DNA from: Dillenia suffruticosa
Lineage: Eukaryota; Streptophyta; Magnoliopsida; Dilleniales; Dilleniaceae
NCBI GenBank assembly: GCA_033439265.1
Contig: JAVTVX010000008.1
Coordinates: forward strand, 3,906,001 to 3,970,000
Direction of reading: 5' to 3'
DNA: 64,000 nt
Shown here: in pieces, positions 1 through 11,157 of the stretch
Position numbering within the stretch: the first letter of the stretch is position 1
Layout of the letters: each line of letters starts with the position of its first letter
Notes under the pieces: generated by a model
What the model was told of the DNA's origin: nothing
What the model saw: only the letters and a program-made list of their open reading frames with translations
Databases searched by the model: none
Program-made: the position numbers and the translations under genes

Positions 1-1606
1 GAGGTCAAAACAAGGGATCCAATCACGACTCACATTTAATATCAAAGAGTTTTTTGATGCCCATAGTGATTTCAAATTGCAAAGATTGGTGAAATGAACT
101 CCTGACACAAATCCATCCAACTTATTATTTTCAATCAAAAGCATCTCCAACTGTGAAAGGTGGCCATGACTTTCGGGGAGAGATCCATTAAGCAGATTGT
201 CATCCAAAAATAAGTGTCTCAAAGAGGTCAATTGTCCTATTGATTCAGGAATAAGACCTGAAATTGAGTTTTTAAAAAAATTTAATTCTATCAAGGAGGT
301 TAATTGCCCTATTGATTCAGGAATAGGACCTGAAATTGAGTTCAATGCAAGATCCAATTGATGAAGAATTTTCAGATGTCCTAACCTATTTGATAAAGGG
401 CCAAAGAGTTTATTGTTAATTAAATTTAATTCTTGGAGACTATGAGATGCACATCCTCCTACTAAACCTTCAAAAACTTTTGACACATTTCCCCCAATAT
501 TATTATTAGACAAATCAATTGTTTTCAAATGGCAAAGACCCGACAATGATCCACTTGGTATTGGCCCATTTAAGTAATTCCCTGAAATGCTGAGAAATTC
601 CAGATGGGTGAATTTGTGGAAGCATTCAGGTATTGTGGAATTGAATTGATTAGACTCCAAATTAAGGGAGGTCAGAAGTGTCAAGTTTTGAAGGCTAACT
701 GGAATGACATCTTCAAAACTATTAGCACCTAAATTTAGAGACACAAGACTATGGAGATTAAAAATCCAACTTGGAACTGAAGGACCTAAGTTGTTGTAAG
801 AAATGTCAAGAATGACAAGCGAAGAAGAAAAATTCAATGTGTTAGGCAGAGGAGAAGAGGAGTGATTTAGTCCACAACCTGACAATCGCAACTCCCGAAG
901 ATAAGAGAATGAGTTCATTATCCATAGCCAGTTTCTGACACCACTGAGATCCACTCCATCCATTTGTAGACGTGTCAAAGGGAGACCAGAAAGCCATTGA
1001 AGATTATTATCCTTAACGGTCAACCGATTGTAAGTATCTGATGATCCAAGACCGAGAGATTGCAAATCTGACAAATTTCCAATTTGGGAAGGAATAATAC
1101 CTCCGAAGCCAGCCCCAGATAGATTGAGATGTTGCAAACTCAGCAGAGAGCAAATGAAGGTAGGAATTGAAGTCCCATAGAAATTATTATAGCTTAAATC
1201 CAGGACCCTCAGATGCTTCAAATTTTGCAGAGAGGGATTGATGTCCCAATTTTTTATCAGCTTCATAATCAGCAGCAGGTCCATAAAACTCGAGCCCATA
1301 ATCATGTGGAATAACACCGAGACGAAGCTCTTGCACATGGCCTGTGAAGTTGTTGCAGACCACCCCAGCCCATTTGCAACAATCAAGTTCAGCAGTAGCA
1401 TTCCAAGAGGAAAGTCGGTTTGCCCGATCTATGAGACCCTTCTTGAAGCTCAGCAGTGCCCCTCTCTCGATCCCAATGCACAACACTTTATTATTGTTCG
1501 ACCGTGTGCCAGCATCTTCAGAGGAACAAGGATTCATGTTGTGCACAACACTAACAAGGAAAAGAAATACTGCGAGTTTTATATTGCACTTGCTTGAAAT
1601 CAGCAT
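1..1606 (-). pseudogene. RLP1: LRR receptor-like protein, frameshifted and cut by the window edge
   Basis: The first member of the RLP array reads right to left. From the ATG at 1606 it encodes a signal peptide (hydrophobic core AVFLFLVSVV) and an LRRNT cap with the paired cysteines DCCKW and VVCNN. The frame then ends at 1187. The LRR frame (INPSLQNLKHLRVLDLSYNN) is one base off and stays open, without a stop, from about 1266 to base 1; I translated all of it. Aligned with RLP2, the break is an 11-bp net loss near 1240-1255: 24 bases between two conserved flanks become 13. An internal ATG at 1266 is in frame with the LRRs but would lack a signal peptide. The array of IPESIGQLTSL repeats has only 2 copies here. 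The 3' half lies outside the window. Pseudogene status is well supported unless the indel is an assembly error. Confidence 0.9.
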
Positions 1607-3320
1607 CTTAACGAATAGAGTATGAAAACAATATATGAGACTTATGGAGGAGAGAGATATATATATAGAGAGTATAACAAAATTTCTTTGTCAAATTTTT
1701 TGCTCTCCTTTCATGTGGGCATAGGCCAGGCTAAAATTTTCCACAAATTCACTAATGAATTGGATATGGTTCAGACTTGACTCTCACTTTTGGAATTGTA
1801 CATATTCCAAGTCAAGTACCATTTTTTCTCCAACCCGCAGCGTACGTGGTAGGATTTTTCAATGGCTAGGAAACAACCGTGTGCTTTCACACTTTATGTT
1901 TGGGAGGGGAAACTATGCCAATCATTTCTTAATTATGATGTTGACTTGTGTATAGACTTGATTCGGGTGATATTTAATCACTAGAAAAGCATATTAGGGG
2001 TTTGGAAGAGTTACTCTGAAAATAATTTTTTTTTTGGTAAAAGTTACTCTGAAAATAATGCTTCCTGCAATTAGTGGGTATGGCTTAATGCTTTATTCTT
2101 ATGGCTATTGCTCCAGTACTGCACCCATAAGGCTCGACTGCTGCATCAGAAGAGAGTCTGCGTGAAGCAGGGGCAGGCCATCTTGCTGATATGTTTTGGA
2201 GTCTTACGCTTGGCTTTGGTATTGTTCATAATTTTGGTAATATCTTATGGAATTGATATTGTTCCTTTCCCTATAATTAGATGTTAATTTCCATCTAGAC
2301 TTAGAATTGTTCCCCCGAGATAATTGCTATGAACAAGTCAAGGCAGACTGTTTTTCTAATGTAAACATATGGGGAAAAAGAAAGATTTTTTAAAAAAAAA
2401 TTTTTTTGGCACATGCACAAGATGATTGGGAAAAAGAAAGATAAGATCATAGAGTCTTGTATAATCCAAGCGGGGGACCATTTTTTGGGTTTACATGTGG
2501 GGACAGACTATGCCAAATTTTCCACAAATTATGATGTAAACTACGATGTGGCCTGCCATGGACTTGACTATCGCTAGGAATAGACTCAAAATGGGGAGGG
2601 GGGGGGGGGGGTTAGAGTTTCAGCAATATGTGATAAAGGTTGATTTTTTTTAATAAAGTTTTGTATCAATATCAGTCAAGAAAATAATTAAAATCAGTAT
2701 AAATCTATTTTAGGTTTCATAATTTCAATTATATGCTTGCAGGCAAATAAGAAATTAGTGTAACTATACCTTTTTTGGGTTTGCTATCAAAATTAAGATT
2801 AGTACAACTAAAATTATCTGATATTTTTCAATTCAAAAAATTATCAATTTATCCCTCACACAAAAGAAATACATTGTCTACTAGTTGTTCTCCAAACTGA
2901 ATAAAATTGCAAAAGTGGTTTCCTATCAAATAAAAATAAAATAAATAGTGAAAATTATAAAATAGTCATTATATCAATAAATTTTAATATAAAATATAAT
3001 GTAAAAAAAAATAACATACGAATGCTAAATACATTCTCTCTCTCTCTCTCTGGTTTGAAACTTGTCCTGAGCAAATGCAATGCATTATTCCGACTAGTGT
3101 TTTGGTGCATGGACTAGATGCCCTCCATTAGCAAAATGGATTAAAAAAAAAAAAAGTAATCTGGAAAAATTTTTGAAAATATGAACTGAGAAAAAATATG
3201 AGAATGTGAATTTATAGAGAAAACTTGTATGTTAAGAGGCCCACAAACTGAAATTTAAAGATAATTATGTCCAGTAAACTTGTATGATAGAATATTACAG
3301 AATATAATTGGATTCCATTA
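1607..3320. repeat. RLP 5' flank segment, unit A copy
   Basis: Non-coding promoter and upstream DNA of RLP1. It recurs, with indels, at 14389-15540, 16326-17420, 24003-24370 (part) and 42528-43440. Shared landmarks include the TATA run, a TTTCATGTGGGCATAGGCCA-like stretch and an upstream CTCTCT run. It holds an A/T-rich tail, a G-tract (about 2597-2611) and a (CT)n microsatellite (about 3036-3052). I see no gene in it. Confidence 0.8.
1655..1670 (-). promoter_or_regulatory. Putative TATA box of RLP1
   Basis: A TATATATATA run lies about 50-60 bp upstream of the RLP1 ATG. The same element occurs at the same distance in front of RLP2 and RLP3, and slightly changed (TATACATATA) in the orphan 5' flank near 16335. 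Conservation across copies and position suggest a core promoter. Transcription start is not known. Confidence 0.5.
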
Positions 3321-3498
3321 CTTTAAACAATAAAATGATCTTGAAATTTAATTCTAAAATTGTGCAAAAACACGTGAGGCCCACAAACTCTTAGAGTTGT
3401 TTTCCAAATTCCATTATCTTTGGCAGATTCACAAATCTTATTTATTATAAAATTAAAATTGAATTCTACAAATTTTATAGGATTCAATTGGTTAGAAT

Positions 3499-3902
3499 TA
3501 AGGGTGTTAATGACACCGGGTAGTGTCACGGGTACCCGTGACACTATCCGGTCAAAGCTCGAGCCCGGGCTCGGGTAGTTGGGTATCGAGCTCGAGCTCG
3601 AGCCCAACTGTGTTGAGCTCGAAAACTCGACGAGCTACCCGAAATATTTTAATTTTTTAAAAAATAAATTTTATATATAATTATATATATATATTTTTAA
3701 AAAAATTATATATAAAATTATATTTTTAGGTATATTTTTTAAATATATTATTTATATCATCCAATAACACTACTCGACGACACTATCCGATGACACCCGA
3801 CAACACTTCGAGCTCGAGCTCGAGCTCGAAAAATACAAACTCGACGAGTTCGAGCTCGGGTATTATGATACCCGAACTCGACCCGGGTGTCATCACCCCC
3901 TA
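3499..3902. mobile_element. hAT-type MITE, 404 bp, with perfect 8-bp TSD
   Basis: The ends form inverted repeats: the left starts TAAGGGTGTTAATGACACC and the right, read inward, TAGGGGGTGATGACACCC. The 8 bases on each side are identical (GTTAGAAT at 3491-3498 and 3903-3910), the target duplication length typical of hAT. The element has no coding capacity. Near the left end is a perfect 26-bp palindrome at 3521-3546 centred on GGTACC, and GAGCTC-rich runs occur near both ends (about 3555-3625 and 3800-3870). It is much more GC-rich at the ends than its AT-rich core and surroundings. Confidence 0.9.
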
Positions 3903-3910
3903 GTTAGAAT

Positions 3911-5380
3911 ACAACCTTAGATATTCTAATCAATTTTTAGTACATATAAAATTTTTAAATTACTCGAAGGACAGCTGATACAAAGAAATCATTGCTAATA
4001 ATAACAAAAAGTTGGTAATAAAAGGGTTTAAACTTTACTTATATTCCATGTAGAGATGGAAAGATCGAATGACTATGTAGCCTGTTTGGAAGAAACAAAA
4101 GGGTTTGTACATATACAATAGATATCAAATTAGTTTAGTAATTAAATATTGATATTTTTTAAATAAAATTTTAAATTTAAGATTTATATATAATGAGAAT
4201 GTATATTATGAGAGTTTTATTTTAAAAATTTTAATTTGAATTAAATCAAATTTAATTAAATTTAATATAATATTATTTATAATATATAGAAGGAAATATT
4301 ACAAATAATACCGACATGGCTCGATTTTTATAATTGATAATGTGCCGACTCTTTCTTTCTTCCTTGGATACCTATTAGAAGGATGTGATGTGACACCCGA
4401 GGTAGTTTGGGAGTCTTGGACAGAAAAGTAAAGTAAAATCAAGAAAAAAAAAAAGGAAAATGATAAAATTTTCTTTTCGTTTTGTTTAGGAGTTTTAGGG
4501 AAAAAAAAATAATAATTAATTCTTAGACTGATGGCACGCATCACGGCGTGACAGGGCAAACACAGCCCCCACATCGGCCGGTGCTTCGAAAAACCCGACT
4601 GAATGTGGGTAATGTGAAACCAAACATTTTGAAATTGAAATTAGTTCACTTGAAATAAAAAACAAAAATATTTTGATACAAAAGAGTTAGTAACATATAA
4701 TCGTTTCGAATAAAATTATTTAAAAAATTTATATTTTCTATTAAAATAATTTCATTAAATTCTATACATAAATAAAAAATAAAATTTAGTTAAGACACAT
4801 GTGTTAATGCATGAAAAACTTTTCAACATTAACATTTTTTCGTTTCTAAAACTACTCAATAATTAAATTAATTAATATTTATATAAAAATTTTTATATTT
4901 TTATATTTATATTTATATTTTTTTGTATGTAATGAATTACTTGTTTATTTAATTATAATTTTTATTTTTATATTATTTTTGTCATGATTAATAATTATAT
5001 ATTTGATTATTTTAAATTTTTACTATAAAACATGACTATTCTATTATTTTTATAAAATAATTAATATTTATATAAAAATTTTATATTTTTTATATTTATA
5101 CGTTTTCTCACATTTCTATTTCTTTTATTTTTATTAAATATTATTTTTCTATATCTTTCTATATCTGTTTCTGTTATCATATAACCTAGACGTGACTACA
5201 CATGCAGATGCAATTTAGAGTAATACAATTTTTTTCTTCTTTTTTTCACATAGCAAGAGAAAAATCACATTCTTCTTTTTTCACTAAACGTAATTGAAGC
5301 AATAAATTTTTAATTATGTTTTGAATGAGATGAATATGTTGCTTGATATTTTGATAGAATTATAGATAACTGTATACGTG
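3911..5380. repeat. AT-rich spacer; 4500-5380 is shared with unit B
   Basis: No gene seen. From about 4500 to 5380 the sequence matches 22300-23110 over its length (landmarks: GGCCGGTGCTTCGAAAAACC, then TTGATACAAAAGAGTTAGTA-like, then GATATTTTGATAGAATTATAGA). This marks it as part of the tandem unit. Near 4390-4500 there is also a copy of the TTTGGGAGT / AGTAAAATCAAGA motif found at 15650, 17525 and 43555. Confidence 0.7.
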
Positions 5381-6480
5381 CACTACAAAATTAAAACGCT
5401 GTACTGATGATAACTTTTAGAATCGAAAACTTTTAGTGACGGTTTTTATGACTTATACAAACGTCGTATGACGAAACCGTCGGAAAGTATAGACTTTTCC
5501 TAACGGGATAAAATATCTGTGAAGAAAAATTTACCAACTGTCGGTAAAACTATCATAACCGTCTGTAAAACAATATTCAATTGTGATGGTTATAAATTTT
5601 TGTTAGTAAATTTAATAGTCATTTTGGTATGGGTTAAAAAAAAAATTTCAATATAAATCTTTTTTATTGTTTATTTAACAATACCATCTCCATAAGTTTT
5701 AGACCTATGGTAACACATAAATTCTACCGTCTTTTAAAATTAAATTCAATTCTCACTATTAGAACAAATCGTTTGTATAAATTTTATTTATACTAATGTA
5801 TACATTATAACGTCAATAAAAATCTATGATTGTTATCATTTTTATATCATATACTCTTCTAAATATTATATACTATTTTCGTCATAATTTGGTGACTATA
5901 TTTAAAAATAGTTTAGGTAGTAAGTTGTAGTAAATTCATGATAGTGGTAGTTTGATAAGTAGGTGATAATAATAAATAGTGGTAGGTAAGTAGTTAAGTA
6001 GGTGGTAAGTAGTAGATAGATAAGTAGGTGGTAAGTAAATAAATAAGTTTGTATAGTGATAAATTTGTGATATATAGTCCATAATTTATCACCACTTATC
6101 ATTTTAAAAATTAAGTTTGCTCAACCGCACGGGGTATGCGCTCATGGAAGCACCCGCATAGTGCATGCGCGCATGCAAGCAGCCCTGTGGGAGACCGTCA
6201 TGCACTGCACATTGCATGTGCGCATGGAAGCGCCCACGGGCGCCCGCCCATGGAAGCACCCGGCCATGTCACTTTGCAGTGCCACGCAACGGCGGATGGC
6301 TCTAATTACAAAATTCTTAATATTATTAAATTAGTAATTTATATATCATTATTTTAAATTATTAATACTATTATTTTTAAAATTGTAATGATTATTAAAT
6401 TACTAATTTATATAATACATACAATATTAAAAAATTTAATTATCAAAATAATATTATATATAATTTAATAACTTCTAAAA
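5381..6480. mobile_element. CACTA-like transposon end and subterminal repeats (right end not defined)
   Basis: At 5381 the unit A sequence departs from its unit B match (about 23110) exactly where CACTACAAAATTAAAACG begins, a CACTA-type terminus. GACGG/CCGTC words follow (ACCGTCGG, GTGACGGTT), then many TAGGTGGTAAGTAG-like short repeats (5910-6060). A GC-rich block (6125-6300) repeats CATGGAAGC-ACCC words. The large CACTA element at 60040 has the same three-part layout. No matching right terminus was found, so the right limit is a guess. Confidence 0.55.
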
Positions 6481-8040
6481 AAACACCCTAGCACGGTGGT
6501 CAAGCCATCAATTTATTTCATTATCATTCAAGCAATTCTTACAAAAACTGGTGGCAAATTTTGGCAAGCCCCAACCAATAATAATGATTAAAAAAATCTA
6601 AAATGAGCTTGATTTTGCAAAAATCAATTTTAAAGTTGATTTTTGAGAAATCAACTTTGAATCTGTTTAATTTTTTTCTTAAAATTATTGCACTAGAGTA
6701 ATGTTTTGGATTCTATTTTAAAATGAAGACAAAATAATTTTGAAATTACAAAAAACCATTTGGATTCCATTTTAAAATGAAGACAATATATTCAAGAAAA
6801 CAATGTTTCGGATTCCATTTATATTAGTGTAATTATTACGCTAAAGCAGTGCTTTTGGGGGGGGGTGTATTTGTATAGATCAACCTTAGCATATAGTATA
6901 TATAAAATTAGAAAAATGATTTTTTGATATGTTAACTATATATATTTAAATATATATAAAATAAAATAAAATAATATGATACACAAAAATGATATCTAAT
7001 TATAAAATGCATATAAAAATAATATGGTATAAAAATTATTTTAGGGCTTATTTTGGGTGTTGGTGAAATTTTGGTGTGGAGCTGAGTTTTTTTTTTTTTT
7101 TTAATTTATTTTTGAAGTGGGTATTGCTTTCGTTGTTCAAAATGGCGGTTTGGGACGGATTTGTGTGTGGATAAGATTGTGTTTGTGTTCTTAAATTGTG
7201 GTCTTATGTTCCCTCCATACATTTGGTTTTGTAGGGTATCTCATGTGGGTTTTTGAGAAGAGTAATTGTAATAACTTTGTGGGGTTTTTCCAAGTTCAAC
7301 CCGGGATGGAACGGGTGCAAGTGGTAGTTTTCTTGTTTTATGGTTATCTTTAGGATGATATTTTCAGGCTTTTAGATGTCAAACAAAGCATAACTAAATA
7401 TTTTTATATAAATATTAAATTTTTTATTAAAAAAATAGAATAATTATATTTTATAATAAAAATTTTAAATGACCAAATATGTAATTAATAATTATAAAAT
7501 AAATAATATAAAAATTATAATTATAATTAAATAAAAAATAATTTATTAAAAATATAAAAATATAATAAAAATTTTCATATAAATATTAATTAATTTAATT
7601 TAACTTTTTGAATACGGAGACACTTTAGGTTGTGAAGTCTATGGATTAAACCGTAGGGAGCCCACCGGTGCGTGGAAAACAGGGGAACGAAGTTTCAATG
7701 GATAAATCGATTTAGCAACCATGACATGATATGACATGACTTCTCCCACAACGATTGCCTCACAAGGTTATCTATCTGCGAACATATCCCATGGAAAAAG
7801 TTCCCCCAATTACATGAGGCCTTTGCTGTGACTTGTGGACTCTCTCCTGGGCAAGTCTTCGTTTTATTAATTAATTATATAGATATAAACGTAAAGATCG
7901 CTTGTCACTTGAATTTCATCGTCTTTCAATTTACACAGGGTGATTGGTCATTGATGAGTTAGAACTGATGTGACCCGTTGTTTTTTTTTTCTTTCTCTCT
8001 TTTTTTTCTTTTCATTTCAAAAATATTAATATATATATAT
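6481..8040. other. AT-rich spacer with no gene seen
   Basis: Mostly AT-rich with homopolymer runs and a G-tract near 6850. In unit A this stretch, with the CACTA-like piece before it, stands where unit B has its 23110-26985 region, including the PPR pseudogene. Unit A therefore seems to have lost the PPR copy by replacement or deletion. Confidence 0.5.
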
Positions 8041-9975
8041 TTTTTTCTTTCTCTCTTTCTCTCTTGTCAGAAACATTAACATGGAAGATCTTTATTTACT
8101 TACCGAGTACCGGCAACAAAATGGTCCCCCTCCCCCCCCCCCCCCCACCTCAACAACAAAACCAAAGAAAGAATGTAAATTATCCTTGGATGCCCATCTT
8201 CTATTGCCTATTAATCCAACTTAGTTGGTCTTTCTTATTTTGTCTATTATTTGACGTGGGCTTAGAAGCCTTAACATGGAAGATCTTTATTTGCTTATTT
8301 TTCATTAAACCCGGGGCTTTGTATTTCCACCAAAAAAATGATTCTGAAAGTGTTGCAAGTTTCAACACTAGGATCAGCTGGTCAAATTTTGAACTGTTCA
8401 CTTTCTGCAGTCAAGTGGGAGGGATGAGTTTAAATTCTTTTTCCTTCACAGCATTGGTCAGATGTGTGGACAAGTCTTTGTTTTGCACTTGATTTTATAA
8501 TTACCTGGTTCTTTATACTTTTTTCTAAGATTATAGTCTGTGATGAGAAGCTGAAGAAAATCTTTGGTGGAAAAGACCGTGTTGGATTCCTTGAGATTGC
8601 TGGTCTGATAAATCCTCATTTTCTCAATCGAACTCCATCTACTGTTTGTAAGTCGATTTTGGATTAGAAAAATTATTTGCTGAAGTGCTTTTGTACATGG
8701 CGGTCTGTTTGATGATAGCAGTTTGTAGGAAATGGGGGGGGGGGGGGACTTTATGCATTGTGACTTAGTAGTCTTTCATTTTTGTTCCTGATAGCTGCTT
8801 ATGAACTTCTACTGTGTTAGCTTTGCTTCATGGTATATTTTTGCACTCACGTTCTATTATAATGCGTATGCTTGCAACCTAATACACAGGCTTATAAAAT
8901 TTTGGGTCTTCAAATACAGTAGTTTCCCTTTCAGGGGCCTGCATGAAAAGAAAGTACCAGAACTTCAGATGAGCATCACAGCTTCTCAGTGTTGGTGATA
9001 TTATCATCTTGAGAAATGTGAGAAATGTGCTATGTTTCAGGTTTTAAAGTTTAGCAGAAACCTGAACTGAATGCCTGGGTTTTGGTTCATCCTTGAATGG
9101 TTTAAATGTTTATAAGCAGCCTACTTGTTTCAAGGTTAATGGTGATTGATCATATGGTGTCCATGTTACCATATTTGTGTTTCTGTTAACCATGATGCAT
9201 AAGATATTGACGATTTTTTGCCAACATTATGAAATTTTGATGTCAATTAGAGCCTCATCACAAGTCACAGTATGCAAATGAGTAAAAAATAGGGTGGTGA
9301 GTGTGGACTAATCTGTTGGACCGACTTTCTTTAGTTTGACTGGGTTGTGCCAGTAATGGTGTAGATTTTATATTTTTGCTGATTTCTGATTCTACCTATT
9401 TAAATTCTTCTTTGCTCTTTAGGGGCTTGATATGCTCTTGAATGGTAAAGATAACAGAGCGAAAGGGCATGCATTTTGATCACCCCACACCCGCATACAC
9501 TATTATAGGCTATCAAAGGTTTAACTGCTTGGTTGATGTTGGCAAGTGAAAGAAATTTCAAAGGCATTATTTTGAAAAAAGGTCTGGTATATTTTGAAAA
9601 CAAGTCTGCTTGTTTGGAAAATCTTAACTTGGTTCGATTTGTGTTTATTTTGTTTATTCTATTCTATTCATCTGATTTTGCCTCGACGTAACATTTACAC
9701 ATCAAATGGATCAATTTATTTTATTAAAAGATTATGTAATATAACTTTTGGTTAATTATATCATGCACTGTCAAGTTTGAGATGGACAAAATCAGGGGTC
9801 AAAAAATAGCAGGAAATGAATAGAAAAAATTTGAAGCTCTTGATATGGAAAGAAAGAAGTCTTTTTTCTTCATTCAACATAAACCTTTTCCATTTAAGAT
9901 TTGGAACTATGACCTTCTAGGAGACGATACCCATCCCTTCTGAACTTGCGGGACATGTCTATACATAACAAAGAA
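8041..9975. repeat. SWIB-fragment block, unit A copy
   Basis: About 1.9 kb that recurs in order at 26985-28866 and 55300-57150. It includes a C-tract near 8133-8150, the SWIB exon at 8530-8647, a G-tract near 8737 and a long tail with no obvious ORF. The many short ORFs here and in the sister copies are not conserved between copies, which argues that only the SWIB exon was coding. Confidence 0.8.
8530..8647 (+). pseudogene. SWIB/MDM2-domain exon fragment, copy A (uninterrupted)
   Basis: The 118-bp exon encodes the C-terminal half of a SWIB domain: CDEKLKKIFGGKDRVGFLEI followed by AGLINPHFL. This matches the CDEKLK...GFLEI..L..HF core of plant SWIB/MDM2 proteins, which act in chromatin remodelling or in organelle nucleoids. 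It is preceded by a pyrimidine-rich TTTTTTCTAAG acceptor and followed by a consensus GTAAGT donor at 8648. No exon for the first half of the domain is visible upstream. Possible downstream acceptors exist (for example the AG at 8933-8934), but I could not assign a next exon with confidence. It is the only one of three copies with an undamaged reading frame and an unchanged core. It is most likely a captured or truncated gene piece; it is a live exon only if the missing exons lie elsewhere. Confidence 0.75.
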
Positions 9976-11157
9976 AAACCGTAGAAAACACTCTTCATAG
10001 TAATTTTGCCACTGGACTAACACTGCCAACTTTGGTGATATGCTAGAGGCCTGTTTGAGCCTTTCTAGTATCACACCGTACAATATTTAATGCCAATTGT
10101 TGAACCTGTGATGCCATTTATTAGATTCAACGGCTGCTGCTAGTTAGGATCTAATATCCCAAAGACAGAATCTTAGCAATTAATTTACCATATTTATTTT
10201 ATGCATCGGAAAATAGACTAGATATTGAGTATTGCCCGCGTTTCAACTATTGCCCATGTTTACAAACCATGGCATTCTGCAATGTCCGTTGAAAATATTT
10301 TTTTATCATGCCAAGAATCCCTTATATTTAATTACAGCCATGAAAAGCTACTCCCTCATGGTTTGAAGAACCTGAAATAGGCCATTCTCCAACGTCTGTT
10401 GAAGAATAAAGCTTCACGAACACCCGAAAAACCCACCACAATCACCATGCCATACAAAGGGATCTTATCCACCTTTTTAGTTAGCGAATTTTAGGGTCTA
10501 ATGATCTAATCAGTAGGCTTCAAATTTCTTAGATTTCTTCAAATTTCTTCAAATTGGTGGTGTGTAGTGTTCTAAATTTGAATATGATATTTATTATGAT
10601 TAAGAGTGATTTTGATTTTTTTCATAGTTATAGAATATTTCTTTTAATTGATTGTGGCAAAAATAAAAATTTAAGTCATTTTAAAAGTGTGTCAAAACTC
10701 AATCGAATATATCAAGCTTTGAGAAAATAACAGCCACTCTTTAACTATGAGTAATAGCATTTTTCTTTTGAAATTGATTTGCTATTTTGTACAGGTACAA
10801 AGATCATAGTTGTTTTTTATTTTTACAAAAAAAATAAAATAAAATTTTTGCTTCTTTCCCTATGTTTTTTGGGGCTTCGTTTGAATTCTTGCAGAAACTA
10901 TTCTAGGACTTTGTTCCCTTTCCTCTGTTTCTCAAAAGAATTTGGATCCTAGCTTGTTCGTGGTAAAGAAATTTCTAAGAGCCAAGACAAAGAAACCTAA
11001 TCTATTTCTTGTGTTTGGTGTGTGGAGGTGTGCTTTTGCAAGTTCTTAAATAATCAATGAGCATAAAACCTCTAATCCGTGGATTTGCTACCCTTGCATA
11101 GGTCTTTTACATGAAGATAAAATGATCAAACAAGACATAAGAGTACAACATCTAGAA
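9976..11157. repeat. RLP 3' flank block, unit A copy
   Basis: DNA downstream of RLP2 that recurs at 38045-39200 (behind RLP3) and 57150-58279 (behind RLP4). It starts at the CATAACAAAGAAAAAC word. It contains the decayed RLP 3' end at about 10310-10480. No other gene seen. Confidence 0.75.
10310..10480 (-). pseudogene. RLP C-terminal relic (transmembrane segment and tail)
   Basis: Read on the minus strand, this stretch encodes DKIPLYGMVIVVGFSGV followed by FFNRRWRMAYFRFFKP and a stop. It has the order found at the end of RLPs: acidic juxtamembrane residues, a GxxxG-like transmembrane helix, then a short basic tail with WRMAYFRF as in RLP2. The sequence beyond it still resembles the RLP 3' end (the minus-strand equivalent of AGGGATTCTTGGCATGA) but carries stops. 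No LRRs are attached. Sister relics lie at 38397-38530 and 57315-57400, so the relic predates the unit duplication. Confidence 0.75.

Noticed and set aside
3036..3052. CRISPR-like or regulatory meaning of CT/GA runs
   Set aside because: They are simple microsatellites in plant upstream DNA, with copy-number changes between paralogous flanks.
5902..6102. 66-codon Tyr/Leu/Thr-rich ORF on the minus strand
   Set aside because: It is produced by TAGGTGGTAAGTAG-like subterminal repeats of a CACTA-like element.
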